DNA of 64,000 bases from Plantago ovata (GCA_028274465.1 JAHHQI010000106.1:124001-188000); one strand, 5' to 3'. Counted from the first letter of the stretch, positions 33,578-44,371 are shown. Numbers and translations: made by a program. Notes: generated by a model not told the origin, from the sequence alone.

Positions 33578-33996
33578 TGCTAAGACCTGTGCTTCTGGTA
33601 GCATTATCGGAGATTGTTAGATCGGTTAGTTTTGAAGTCAACGTTGAAAGGAGTTTTGATTTTGTGGTTGATTGCAGTTTTCTGAGCTAGATTCAAGTGA
33701 TTTGAGCTGTAGATTGAAGATTTCCAGCTTGTTTACAGTGATTCGTTGGTAGATTTACGAAGTTCAGTTGCTGAGCAGTAGGAATCTATTTCCCGGCATC
33801 TTCATTGGTTCATTGCGGTTTATTCTCTGGTTTGATCGCTTTACTCTTAAGCTTTACAGGATCTCTGTTGATTTACTGTTAAATCGCACCTGTGTTGGTT
33901 ATATTCTGTTTGTGTTACCTTGAGGAAAGGTTATTAGTTACTACTTGTTATCAGTTTTTGGATTGAGTCACTTGCTCGGTTTTTCGGTTTGAAATC

Positions 33997-36900
33997 ATGG
34001 TGAATATTAATGATATCTCTGGCAAGGATGGTAAAACTGATGAGAAGATAGATGATGAGACTAAGATTGAAACAAAAGCTGAGGATCCTTCAGATCCTAA
34101 TAGTGTCTATTTTCTGAGTCCTGCTGAAACAATGATCTCTGGAGCTTCTAAGGTTGTGTTAACTGGAGGAAATTTTCTGATATGGAAGAGAGAAATGCTT
34201 AGGTCTTTGTCTATTAAGAATAAGACATGCTTTGTTGATGGTACTGTATCCATGCCTAAGTTGGAGGATCCACTTTTTAGGCATTGGACAAGGTGCAATA
34301 ATATTGTTCTCTCTTGGTTGCATAGCTCTATGTCAGATGAAATTAAGTCTACTGTACAGTTTGTTGATAAAGCTAGTGAGCTCTGGAGTAAGGTGTGTGT
34401 AAGGTATTCCAGGCCAGATCAGATCAGAATTTATACAATGCAGTTTGAGATTTATTCTAAGCAGCAAGGTGATCTGACTGTGGAACAGTACTATTCTCAA
34501 CTACAAGGTCAATGGGAAATGTTGAGGATGTACAGGCCTTTGCCTCCTTGTACATGTGTAGCAGGTGTCCCTAATGTTGGTGAATGTGTGGCTTGCAACA
34601 TGGAGGTTGATAGGATGTTCTTATTTCTCATGGGACTCAATCCTGAGTATCATCAACTTAGAGGACAAATTGTGTCCAGAGTTCCTCAGCCTAATCTGGA
34701 AGAAGCTTTTGGTATCATTAGTACTGAGGAGAGTCAGATGAAGATTTCACGAGGAACAGCTACACAACCTGAGGTTGCAGCTACTTTTAACTCTAACATG
34801 ATGAAGAGGAAAGGGAGATCTAAGGATTTGTTCTGTGATAACTGTAAGACTACTGGACATGCTGTTGAGACATGTTATAGGATTATAGGGTATCCACCTG
34901 GTTTTAAGTTCCATAATAACAGTGAGAAGAAGCATAACCAGTCCAAGTTTTCACAGAATCAGAACTTCTCTCAGAATCAGTTTCCACATTTCAAGTCACA
35001 GGGTCAGAGTTCTCAGAATCAGCGTGGACCTCCACAACAATACTTTTCTCAGCAGTCAAACTATGCTCCTCAGCAGCAAAGATTTCCTTCTTCTCAAGGT
35101 TACACCAATCAAGTGCTAGTGGATTTTCCAGGACAATACAACCAAATGAAAGCTCAGATGGCACAGATGCAGCAATTCATGAATATGGTGGACAAGACTA
35201 TGGTTCCTGGTAGCAGTCATGGCAATTGTTCTCCCACTTCTAACAGTTCCAAAGATGCAGCAGATAGTTCCATGATGATTCTTGATTCTGGAGTTCAGGA
35301 CAAATTTGCAGGTATGAAATTTGTTTCTTCTACAGTTTTGCATACTCATAGTATAATCTCTGGATTGAAAAATCATTTTGTCATTGATACTGGAGCTACA
35401 GACCATGTCATATATGATGAAAGCTTGTTTACTTCTCATGTTACTACTAGTACTGATGCATGTGTTCAATTGCCTGATAGAACAATTATTCCTGTTTCTA
35501 AAGTAGGGCATGTTAAGATATCTGATAGTCTTACTTTAGAAGATGTCATGTTTGTGCCTGAATTTCAAGTAAATCTCATGTCAGTTAGTAAGATTACTGA
35601 TGCTGGTTTGTTTAATGTTTTGTTCACTCTTGATCATTGTTATCTTCAGGCCATTTCTTCAGGGATAATGACTGGGCTAGGTAGAAGATACAGATCATTA
35701 TTTGTTATGAAATTACCAGATAAAGTGTCTACTCTTTCTGATGTTGGAATTTCTTTGCATGTTTCTCAATCTGATGATGGTCTTCTTTGGCACAATAGAC
35801 TAGGCCATCCTTCTTTTGATAGAATAAAGATGATAGATTCTACTACTGTAAAAGCTATAGAACACAAGGATTGCACTGTATGTTTAGAAGCAAAAATGAG
35901 AAAAGCTGTATTTCCTGATAGTTCTCATGTTTCAGAAAATATCTTTGACTTAGTACATTTTGATGTATGGGGGCCATATTCTAAAGCCAGTGTTAATGGA
36001 CATCATTATTTTCTTACCATTGTTGATGATTATAGCCGTTTTACTTGGATACATTTGTTTACACATAAGCATGAAGTTAAGCATATCATCAAGCATTTCT
36101 TGGCCATGGTTCTTACTGTTCATAATGTGCATGTTAAAAGAATTCGTACAGATAATGGAACTGAGTTCAATTTACATGACTTGTTGGCACCTTTAGGCAT
36201 TATTCATCAGCGTAGTTGTGTGTACACTCCACAACAAAATGGTGTTGTGGAGAGGAAACATCAACACTTGTTAAATGTTGCTAGGGCTTTGTTGTTTCAG
36301 TCTGCTTTACCCATTAAGTTCTGGGGAGATGCAGTTTTAACTGCAGCACATCTTATTAATAGAATGCCTGCATTAAACTTGCAAAAACTTACACCTTATG
36401 AGCTTTTATATTCTGAAAAGCCTGATTATGCACATTTGCGCACTTTTGGTTGTCTTTGCTATGTACTTACTCCTACAGTTCATAGAAATAAATTTTCACC
36501 TAGAAGTGAACCTTGTGTTTTTATAGGTTATCCTCCTCATATCAAAGGATATAAGGTCTATAATTTACAAACTCACAAGGTTACTATTTCTAGAGATGTG
36601 AAATTTTTGGAATTCAAGTTTCCTTATAGTGATACTTCTCTTTTGACTGATGAAGTAGTTACCACTCAACATGAGTTGGATCATTTATTTTCTGATTTTA
36701 CACATACTGATGTGTCTTTACCAACTTTACCTGTTGGACCTTTACCTGTTTCTGCTATGTCAGACAGACAACAGGATGTTTCACCTCATTTACAATCACC
36801 TACTTCTCCTCTCCTTTTGTCTCCTCAACATGAGTCGTCCATTTCTACTTCTTCTTCTTCTGTTTCACCTATTCCCATGGGTTCTTTGTCTTCTTCTTCT

Positions 36901-38907
36901 TCTTCATCTTCTCACTCTCTTCCCTCTACTACTTCACCTGTTCCTTTAAGGAAGTCTATTAGGGACAAGCAGCCTAATGTGAGATTGAAAGATTATTACT
37001 GTAAAATCTATAATCACATAGCTTTACCTTCTTCTCATAGTAGGTATCCTTTATGTAATTATGTTTCTTATTCTCAGCTTTCCCCTCAATCTCATGCTTA
37101 TGCCCTCAATTTGATGATTTATGCTGAGCCTAAATCTTATAAAGAGGCAATATTGTCTTCTCATTGGCAAGATGCCATAGATGCAGAACTTACAGCACTT
37201 AAGCATAATCATACTTGGGAAGAAGCTTTACTTCCTCCTGGTCATGTTCCCATAGGTTGCAAATATGTTTTTAAAACCAAATTAAAGTCTGATGGATCTT
37301 TGGATAAGTACAAGGCAAGGCTAGTTGCAAAAGGCTATTCTCAACAGTATGGCCTTGACTATACTGAGACCTTTAGTCCTGTTGCTAAGCTTACCACTGT
37401 CAGAACTTTTCTAGCTTTGGTTTCTTCTCATAATTGGCCTTGTGAACAGATGGATGTGGCTAATGCCTTCTTAAATGGTGATTTAGATGAAGTGATTTAT
37501 ATGGAAGCTCCACCTGGCTACTTGTTTCAGGGGGAGATATCCAATAAAGCTTCAACTTCACATCTTAAACCTGTGCTTAAGTTGCAGAAGTCTTTGTATG
37601 GCTTGAAACAAGCATCCAGACAGTGGAATCTTAAATTCACTGAAGTTTTACATTCTCTAGGTTTTGTTCAGTCCATTGCAGATTATTCTCTTTACACAAA
37701 GAGATCTTCAAACCATTTTATTGCTTTACTTGTGTATGTAGATGATATAATCTTGACTGGTTCTTCCATGACTGAAATTTCTGCAGTTAAAAATGCTTTA
37801 CATTCACAGTTTAAGATTAGAGATCTTGGAGAGGTTAAGTATTTCCTTGGCTTGGAGATTACTAGGGATTCACTAGGTCTTCATCTTTGCCAAAGGAAAT
37901 ATACCTTAGAGATCTTAGCTGAAACAGGACTTACAGAATGTAAGCCTGTTGTTACCCCAATGGAACTTAATCTCAAGCTTTGGCTTGAGGAAGAATCAAA
38001 TGGGGAGTTACTTTCAGATTCTACAGCTTACAGAAAGCTTGTAGGAAAGTTGATATACTTAAATATAACTAGACCAGATATATCTTTTACAGTTGGTGTT
38101 CTAAGTCAGTTTATGGATAAACCCACTAAGAATCACATGGATGCAGCTTTAAGAGTTGTTAAATATCTGAAGAACTCACCTGGACAAGGTTTATTATTTC
38201 CTTCTGGTATTACTCCTAAGCTTGTTGCATTTTGTGATTCTGATTGGGCCTCATGTCCTTTTACTAGGAGATCCACCACTGGATATTGTATTTTTCTAGG
38301 AAACTCACTCATTAGTTGGAAGAGTAAGAAACAGGTTACTGTGAGTAAATCTTCTTCAGAAGCTGAGTATAGAGCATTATCTTACACAACTAGTGAAATA
38401 GTTTGGCTTATTGCTTTGTTGAAAGATCTTTCTGTTGTTCAGAATCATCCAGTTACTTTGTATTGTGATAATCAATCTGCCATCTATCTCACCAAGAATC
38501 CAGTCTTCCATGAGAGGACAAAACATCTTGAGATTGACTGCCACTATGTGCGAGAGAAAGTGTTAAACAAAGTTGTAGATGTTGTTTATGTTCCTGGTAA
38601 GCAGCAGCTTGCAGATTTGTTTACAAAAGCTTTACCCAGTGATCAAATGCATTTTCTTCTCTCCAAGATGTGCATAGTTGATATCTACGCACCTCTTGAG
38701 GGGGAGTATCAAAGAGAGAAGAAGCAAAGTATCATAGCCTATCTCAGAACAATGGGTACAGAAGAAAGAACAAAGGCTGAAGTTGATAATTCGTCTAAAT
38801 CCGCCGCGCCACTTCCTATCAGACCGCGAATTATCAATAGTGAACTTGTAAATAGGCAGCTTTGGGTAGAAAACGTGCTTTCCATAATGCACGACTTTTG
38901 TGTATAG
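33997..38907 (+). CDS. Copia gag-pol polyprotein, 1636 aa, intact
   Basis: One open frame from the ATG at 33997 (MVNINDISGKDGK). Gag: GGNFLIWKREMLRSLSIKNK at about residue 52; CCHC knuckle CDNCKTTGHAVETC near 279. Protease active site VIDTGATDH at 462-470. Pre-integrase LLWHNRLGHPSFDRI, then integrase acids D656 (HFDVWGP), D719 (RTDNGTEF) and E752 (NGVVERKH). RT with YVDD (D1249, D1250). RNase H with CDSDWAS (D1414), SKSSSEAEYRA and CDNQSAIYL. No motif is missing. The frame passes through the PPT without a stop, and residues 1571-1636 are encoded by the 3' LTR. Gag and pol are in one frame, so maturation would depend on proteolysis. Confidence 0.96.
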   Translation: MVNINDISGKDGKTDEKIDDETKIETKAEDPSDPNSVYFLSPAETMISGASKVVLTGGNFLIWKREMLRSLSIKNKTCFVDGTVSMPKLEDPLFRHWTRCNNIVLSWLHSSMSDEIKSTVQFVDKASELWSKVCVRYSRPDQIRIYTMQFEIYSKQQGDLTVEQYYSQLQGQWEMLRMYRPLPPCTCVAGVPNVGECVACNMEVDRMFLFLMGLNPEYHQLRGQIVSRVPQPNLEEAFGIISTEESQMKISRGTATQPEVAATFNSNMMKRKGRSKDLFCDNCKTTGHAVETCYRIIGYPPGFKFHNNSEKKHNQSKFSQNQNFSQNQFPHFKSQGQSSQNQRGPPQQYFSQQSNYAPQQQRFPSSQGYTNQVLVDFPGQYNQMKAQMAQMQQFMNMVDKTMVPGSSHGNCSPTSNSSKDAADSSMMILDSGVQDKFAGMKFVSSTVLHTHSIISGLKNHFVIDTGATDHVIYDESLFTSHVTTSTDACVQLPDRTIIPVSKVGHVKISDSLTLEDVMFVPEFQVNLMSVSKITDAGLFNVLFTLDHCYLQAISSGIMTGLGRRYRSLFVMKLPDKVSTLSDVGISLHVSQSDDGLLWHNRLGHPSFDRIKMIDSTTVKAIEHKDCTVCLEAKMRKAVFPDSSHVSENIFDLVHFDVWGPYSKASVNGHHYFLTIVDDYSRFTWIHLFTHKHEVKHIIKHFLAMVLTVHNVHVKRIRTDNGTEFNLHDLLAPLGIIHQRSCVYTPQQNGVVERKHQHLLNVARALLFQSALPIKFWGDAVLTAAHLINRMPALNLQKLTPYELLYSEKPDYAHLRTFGCLCYVLTPTVHRNKFSPRSEPCVFIGYPPHIKGYKVYNLQTHKVTISRDVKFLEFKFPYSDTSLLTDEVVTTQHELDHLFSDFTHTDVSLPTLPVGPLPVSAMSDRQQDVSPHLQSPTSPLLLSPQHESSISTSSSSVSPIPMGSLSSSSSSSSHSLPSTTSPVPLRKSIRDKQPNVRLKDYYCKIYNHIALPSSHSRYPLCNYVSYSQLSPQSHAYALNLMIYAEPKSYKEAILSSHWQDAIDAELTALKHNHTWEEALLPPGHVPIGCKYVFKTKLKSDGSLDKYKARLVAKGYSQQYGLDYTETFSPVAKLTTVRTFLALVSSHNWPCEQMDVANAFLNGDLDEVIYMEAPPGYLFQGEISNKASTSHLKPVLKLQKSLYGLKQASRQWNLKFTEVLHSLGFVQSIADYSLYTKRSSNHFIALLVYVDDIILTGSSMTEISAVKNALHSQFKIRDLGEVKYFLGLEITRDSLGLHLCQRKYTLEILAETGLTECKPVVTPMELNLKLWLEEESNGELLSDSTAYRKLVGKLIYLNITRPDISFTVGVLSQFMDKPTKNHMDAALRVVKYLKNSPGQGLLFPSGITPKLVAFCDSDWASCPFTRRSTTGYCIFLGNSLISWKSKKQVTVSKSSSEAEYRALSYTTSEIVWLIALLKDLSVVQNHPVTLYCDNQSAIYLTKNPVFHERTKHLEIDCHYVREKVLNKVVDVVYVPGKQQLADLFTKALPSDQMHFLLSKMCIVDIYAPLEGEYQREKKQSIIAYLRTMGTEERTKAEVDNSSKSAAPLPIRPRIINSELVNRQLWVENVLSIMHDFCV
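38694..38706 (+). other. Copia polypurine tract
   Basis: TTGAGGGGGAG lies directly before the 3' LTR and is translated as part of the polyprotein (LEGE). Confidence 0.9.
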
Positions 38908-39090
38908 TTTTTACAATTTCTAGTTTAATTATTTTCTTTCCCCCTTGTATAAATATCTAGCTGATAGATTTCATTTTCATTCTGTAACTTTACAATCTCA
39001 GTTCAATAAAACAGCTCATTATTTACTCTCGTTTTTCAACTATGGTTTCTACTTGTTTGCATCGATCTTCTCCAGCTACCATTTCTGAGA
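38707..39090 (+). repeat. Copia 3' LTR
   Basis: Identical by eye to 33177-33560. The gag-pol stop is at 38905-38907, inside it. Target duplication GCCAT follows at 39091-39095. Confidence 0.95.
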
Positions 39091-39487
39091 GCCATTTGAA
39101 AATTTAGATGGAATGTGGCGTGTCAAAGTTTGATTGCTTAATGCTGAAGGTGTGCTCAAGTTTCAGAAATGCGGCGTCTACAGAGAGAGAACGTAAGCGG
39201 TAAGCGATAGAGATCCTTCAAATCAAATTTATTAACTAATTTCCATGGGAATTTAAATCTTTAAAAAATAGTTTCTCCTATCTATCTAAAAACTTTAGAT
39301 TTGTAATTATGTCGATATTTTACCTTCTATTAAAAAATTTGTAAATACGTTTTAGCTCATTTATAATGATCGGTTACAAGGCTTATACGAATCAAGAAAA
39401 TAAAATTCGTCATTAAGCGGAAACATAAAAAATTCAAGGAATTAACAGTGAAAAAAATTAAAAGTTTAGAGTGTCTAATTCAGCTTA
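39091..39487 (-). promoter_or_regulatory. displaced upstream region of the stress-protein gene
   Basis: Removing the Copia element and one GCCAT joins this DNA to the leader at 33171. It should hold the original promoter, now about 6 kb from the start codon. I cannot point to a specific TATA box or motif with confidence. Confidence 0.6.
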
Positions 39488-39490
39488 TTA

Positions 39491-40062
39491 GAGTACCCGC
39501 ATCAGTGGTTTAAGGCTAAGACCTGTTTAAGGCCTTAAACTGGACTTAGCCGCGTTTAAGCAGTTTTCGTCTGCATCAGTGACTGCTTAAACCTGGCTAA
39601 GGCCAGTTTGCCTGCCACGTCATTCTTTTTTTTTTTTTTTTTTTTTTTAAAGAAGAAGGGAGATTTATTGTAAAGAATTTCATACGAAATCAAGTTTATA
39701 GATGGAAATCACGAATATATTACATTAACGGAAAAATGAGTTGGAGAAATTGTGACCAAACATATCCAAGATTGGTGTCTATTTATAGATCTCGAAAAGT
39801 TCTATCCGTTGGTAATTTTTATTTATTTTTAGCATTTTTATTTTAAAAGTTATGACCATTTGAAATTTAAATGGAAAAAGTAATTAAAAAATTAAAAAAA
39901 TAATAAAAAAAGTGAGTGGAGTCCACAAAAAGTGGACTCCACGTCCACTTTTTGATTGCCTAGCTCCGTGTATGGTATAAACGCGGAGCATGTCAACACG
40001 CGGCCTTAAGGCCGCGTTTAGCCCCCCTTAAGCGCGCTTAATATAAGCTGATGCAGACAGTC
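39491..40062. mobile_element. MITE with TTA target duplication (Harbinger-like), 572 bp
   Basis: Ends GAGTACCCGCATCAG and CTGATGCAGACAGTC are imperfect inverted repeats (about 11 of 15) flanked by TTA at 39488-39490 and 40063-40065. The arms contain TTTAAGGCC-type palindromes and GCGGCCTTAAGGCCGC near 40000. A T-run is at 39628-39648. The 3-bp TTA duplication suggests the PIF/Harbinger group. Confidence 0.7.
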
Positions 40063-40229
40063 TTAGAAAAACGTTAATAGTAGAAGGCTTATTAGTATAG
40101 TTCGTGCTAGAACTTAGATATTGAAACATTAAAACTACAAATATGAATCTTAAAATGCATATCGGTCAATAACGACATATGGTAGGATTAAGGTGTGATC
40201 ACTGGTGCACGACATCTATCATCGCTCCC

Positions 40230-40795
40230 AACAACTCGACCTCATCACCTAGAAACATTAATTGAAAAGATTAAGTGGTAGTCTTAGTTGGTAGCTAAAC
40301 ATTTTCCATATACAAATGAAATGAAGGCCAGGTGTTCAAACTTCATGACCTTCTTGTGTCCTAGGCTCTCAACAACACAAAGTAGCACGACTCCACTCAT
40401 AGTTAAACTTAACTCATAGTCAAACTTATTCTTAACAACTCATGACGAACTTCTCTTCCTCTCCCTCTAACTACCAAATAAATTGCTTGCAAACTCACTT
40501 GGTCTCATAAAGTTCAACTCTAGCCCATGGTGACAAGTGACAACTTAACTTGAACAGCCACGATTTGCTAGTCGCCTAGCCGATGGTGACCGCTTAATCT
40601 TAAATAGCCACGTTTGCTAGTTACCTAGCCGGTGGTGACCGCTTAAATCTTGAGTGATCACGATTTGCTAGAGAACTTACAAGCCCTTACTTTTCACGCT
40701 TTTTTTTTTCTCTTGATTTTCTTGTATCCGAGCATTATTTATACTCTTCTTTTTTTTCTATTATTAATGAAATTTTAGCCGATTAAAAAAAAACT
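40230..40795 (+). mobile_element. SINE- or LINE-tail-like retroposon
   Basis: TAGTCTTAGTTGGTAGCTAA (near 40280) resembles a box A and GGCCAGGTGTTCAAACTTC (near 40328) a box B. The end reads ATGAAATTTTAGCCGATT followed by A9 (about 40768-40793), a plant LINE/SINE tail. Internal near-repeats of GGTGACCGCTTAA and CACGATTTGCTAG occur at 40555-40670. Head and tail may belong to different insertions. Confidence 0.45.
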
Positions 40796-41245
40796 TTTCA
40801 TAACTTTTACTTCAACTCAAATCCATATCTTGGTCACTATGTTTTTCTTGAAGCTACTTTTTGTAATTGTTCAAAACATTACTTATACTCTTTTAATTAA
40901 TAACTATTTAAAAAAAAAGGAAAAAAAAAGAGGTTGTATTAAATGGATTTCATCAAGTGGTATGCGGTGTTCGCAATGGACCCAATCCTTCGTAAGGTTG
41001 GTTCCAGGTAAAGAAGATAACTATTATAATGGGAAAATGACAATTTTTATCTTTTTTAATAATTGTTTAACTTTGACCGGACGATAGACAACAAGTCAAT
41101 AATGCCACATCAACTAACGATTGTGTCATATTTGTTAAAAAAAAAAAAGTTCCGTCCGGTTTTTGGGGGTATGTATAAATTCTTCGGGTATGAACCAACC
41201 ATCAAAGTCCAATCAATATGCAAGTTATTGAAGATTTGACCAGAC
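40796..41245. other. gene-less AT-rich stretch
   Basis: Several A/T homopolymers; no frame with a recognisable domain and no clear element. Confidence 0.5.
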
Positions 41246-41640
41246 TGATATTTGTTTTTTTTTTTTTTTGAAGCGGCCAAATTATATGAAGATAAAAGAT
41301 CATATATAAGAAATGCTCAGACAAAATTACACAGAAGGTAAAATGAACTAGTAGCAACCTAATGAGCTCAATGGGACACAGCACCAGAGCTACCAAACTA
41401 AACCAACTGCCAACCAAATACAAGAGCCAAAGTGGCAATAGTCTAGCTTGCTATCTAAATCGCCTCAGCAAAGATCAAACCCATAAGCAATAGGCCGCCT
41501 GGAGGGAACCAGTATATATGGCTAAAGAACGGAGAGAGCTTATACTCCAAGAACCAAGTACCAAAGCAGGGCCAAAGAAACCTCACCTAATCGAAATAAG
41601 TGTAGGACAAGTAGTTTAAAATAAAATAGCTATACTAAAG
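41246..41640 (-). mobile_element. reverse-oriented retroposon tail
   Basis: A T-run at 41253-41269 is followed by GAAGCGGCCAAATTATATG. On the minus strand this is a typical end (ATAATTTGGCCGCTTC plus poly(A)), like those at 26870, 40785 and 45295. The sequence to its right is probably a 5'-truncated LINE body with no coding left. The right boundary is uncertain. Confidence 0.5.
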
Positions 41641-41720
41641 TACTAAACCATGCTTTGAACTTTGACACTTTATTAGAGTTGATTACTTCACTAGTACTAA
41701 ACCATGCTTTGAACTTTTGC
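41641..41720. repeat. short direct repeat, 54-bp offset
   Basis: TACTAAACCATGCTTTGAAC occurs at 41641 and 41695 in an otherwise unrelated stretch. Confidence 0.7.
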
Positions 41721-42339
41721 CATGCAGAGAGATTATTATGACCATTAATATTAATCTTCGTTCTCACGTTTAGTCAAGTTTGAAACTTAAATTGAATTAA
41801 ATCATAAGCTTAAATCAATTCTTAAGGATCCGTTACAATACAAGATTAATTTGTAGTATAATAATTCGTCCACGAATACCATCCGGTTCTTCAGGATATT
41901 TGTTTACCAGCTTCTTGAACTTAATTGTTGTATACAACCAGGACAAGGATTACTTAATGAATTGAATAAGATTTATATTACAATAGTCGCCATATATTGA
42001 GTAAACCTGACATTATTATTTCCATGAACAAAAACATAAAACTGCCTCGACCAATTAATTTATCAGCTATATGTCATTTTATTAAATCGGTTTTCCAAAC
42101 ACACACTTTACACCGGACGGGTTCACAGTCTAGCTACCTGCTAGGCTGCTCTGCTACATATAAACCACCAGAGTTGGTTTCAATTTTACACTTAGATGGT
42201 GGCCAACACGTAGAGTAACTTAATTCCTTGAGCAGTCATATTTCAACCCAATGTACATAATACACCTAGTTTTAGCAATCGCCGTATCTTACTGGATCAG
42301 ATACACCAACTTAATCAACCCAGTTGACATTTTCACCCA

Positions 42340-42491
42340 AAGCCGACCAATATATATTTAACCTCAACACTCACAGAATATTCACATTTTACTCATCTTC
42401 TGTCAACTTTGCTTCATTCTATCGCCAAAAACATACCTTTTCCCTTTCACCCAAATCGAGACACATTAATTCCAGCTATATTTACATGCAC
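42340..42491 (+). promoter_or_regulatory. pectinesterase promoter and 5' leader
   Basis: ATATATATTTAA at about 42350-42361 is the best TATA candidate, about 135 bp before the chosen ATG. Between them lies a pyrimidine- and A-rich leader. An in-frame upstream ATG at 42324 precedes this TATA and is unlikely to be used. Confidence 0.5.
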
Positions 42492-43872
42492 ATGGCGTCT
42501 TTTAAGTCCTTGAACTGTATAAAAGGTTCTCTTGCTCTAAGTTTGCTAGTGAAAGTCTTCTGTTGTTCCATAATGGCAAATGCTACAGGTCCTAAAGACA
42601 TGTCCACCGCCACTCTCATCAGAGTTGATCAGTCTGGCAAAGGCGATTTCACGAAAATACAGGATGCCGTCGATTCTGTTCCTTCGAATAACTTTGAGTT
42701 GGTTTTTATCTTGATCAAGCCTGGAACTTATAGGTCTGTTCTATACATTGCGATTTTCTTTCATACTTTATCAGGCTCGAGTGTTTATTCTTACTCGATC
42801 ATTATTATGATTTTTTTTTCTGGAATCAGGGAAAAAGTGGTGGTGCCTGCTGATAAGCCGTTCATAACTCTGAGCGGAACACAGGCGACAGACACGATTA
42901 TAACATGGAATGATGGTGGAGATGATTTATCCACATCACCAACAGTGAAAATATTAGCTTCTGATTTTGTTGGACGATATTTAACATTCCAGGTTTGTTT
43001 AAATGAAATTATCACTTGATTTATTTTGAATTATTTCTCATCATTTCTGATAAGAAAAATGTTGGTTAATTTTGTTGATTTCAGAACACATATGGAAATA
43101 CAGGAAAAGGCGTTGCATTGAGAGTTGCTGGAGACAGAGCTGCATTTTACAGTTGCAGGATCTTATCGTATCAGGACACATTACTAGACGATTATGGAAG
43201 ACACTATTACAAGAATTGTTACATAGAAGGCGCGACAGATTTTGTGTTCGGAAATGCAGCTTCACTGTATGAAGTAAGTAGTCCACGTAACCTTTTAAGT
43301 ACTTGTTATGCAAGTGTTCCCTTGACCCTTAGAATGTTTAACAAAGTTTACTTTACTTTGAGAACAGAAATGCCATCTGCATTCGATTTCAGAAGGGGAT
43401 GGAGCAATAACCGCACAAAAAAGAGAGAGCCCCTTAGAGAACACTATCTTTGTCTTTTTAGGGTGCAAAATAACTGGAACAGGAGGAGCAATACTTGGAA
43501 GGCCATGGGGTTCTTACTCAAGGGTGGTATACGCATACACGTACATGTCCAGTGTTGTTCAGCCTGAGGGATGGAACGACTGGGGAGATACCGCCAATCA
43601 AAAGTATGTTTTACCACAACTTCACTTCAATTTATAATCAGGACACAGCACTAGTAACTTAATTATTCTGAGAACAAACTCTTACGCGTTGATGCAGGAC
43701 GGTGTATTATGGTGAATACAAGTGCTACGGTCCAGGGAGCAGAAGAGATAAGAGGGTGAAATGGTCAGTTGGTCTATCAGAAGAAGAAGTTGCTCCATAT
43801 CTCAACAAGACTATGATTGGAGGCCGAACTTGGCTCAGACCTGCACCAACTCAGTTTAACAAGATTACATGA
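42492..43872 (+). CDS. PME11: pectinesterase, PME11-like (five exons, 334 aa)
   Basis: Exons: 42492-42733, 42830-42992, 43085-43273, 43368-43603 and 43698-43872. Introns are 92-96 bp, GT-AG, with matching phases. The start gives a signal peptide with hydrophobic core [12 protein letters not shown]; an ATG two codons upstream is possible. There is no inhibitor-like PRO domain. Family motifs: [44 protein letters not shown] (Q165, D166), [12 protein letters not shown] (D187) and LGRPWG (R243, W245). The glutamine that normally opens the VAL motif is glycine (G144, GKGVALRV). It would demethylesterify cell-wall pectin. Together with the stress-protein gene it recalls the adjacent Arabidopsis pair PME11/RD2. 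Confidence 0.95.
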
Positions 43873-44370
43873 AATCTCCTTGGCTAAATATATATTCTTT
43901 ACAATTCAAAGTTATGGTTGATTCTCTAGAATCAATTTAGGCATACATTTGGGTTCTAGTTCAAACTTCTCTTGTTGGGTATTGGTATGTAGTACTTTAT
44001 TACATCCTAGAAGTATATGATTAATTATATTTAGGAAGGACTTGAATGGGCTATCTCTCACACGGTGTGTTGGTAAAGTGCCCTGTTAATATCTCCGGAC
44101 GGATGTCTATGCTAAGCAATTCAAATTCTAATTATATTCCCATACAAAAATGTAAGAGAGGTTACAGTACAAAATGCAGCTTGTTCATTGCAACATAGAT
44201 AGACAGAGGGTGAACGTACAACACCAAAATAGGCCTATGACCATTAGACAGTCATACATTTTGCTGACCTGTTTCATCATATACTGCTACATATAACATA
44301 ATATAAGGTCTATAAGTATTGCATCTATTCAGACCATAATCAAAACTCAAAAGGATATGAAACTTAAGAG
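43873..44370. other. pectinesterase 3' flank
   Basis: Probable 3' untranslated region, then AT-rich DNA. CACGGTGTGTTGGTAAAGTGCCC near 44061 has a weak box A-like look but no box B. No other feature seen. Confidence 0.4.
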
Positions 44371-44371
44371 T

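Larger units (their letters stand above)
33177..39090 (+). mobile_element. intact Ty1/Copia retrotransposon (5.9 kb)
   Basis: LTRs of 384 bp (33177-33560 and 38707-39090), offset by exactly 5530 bp; I found no difference between them. Flanked by GCCAT. Internal parts in order: tRNA-Met primer site, leader, single gag-pol frame of 1636 codons, PPT. The LTR termini read TATCA...GAGA rather than TG...CA. Identical LTRs and an intact frame mean a very recent insertion by an element likely still competent. It lies in divergent orientation to the stress-protein gene, next to its start. Confidence 0.96.
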
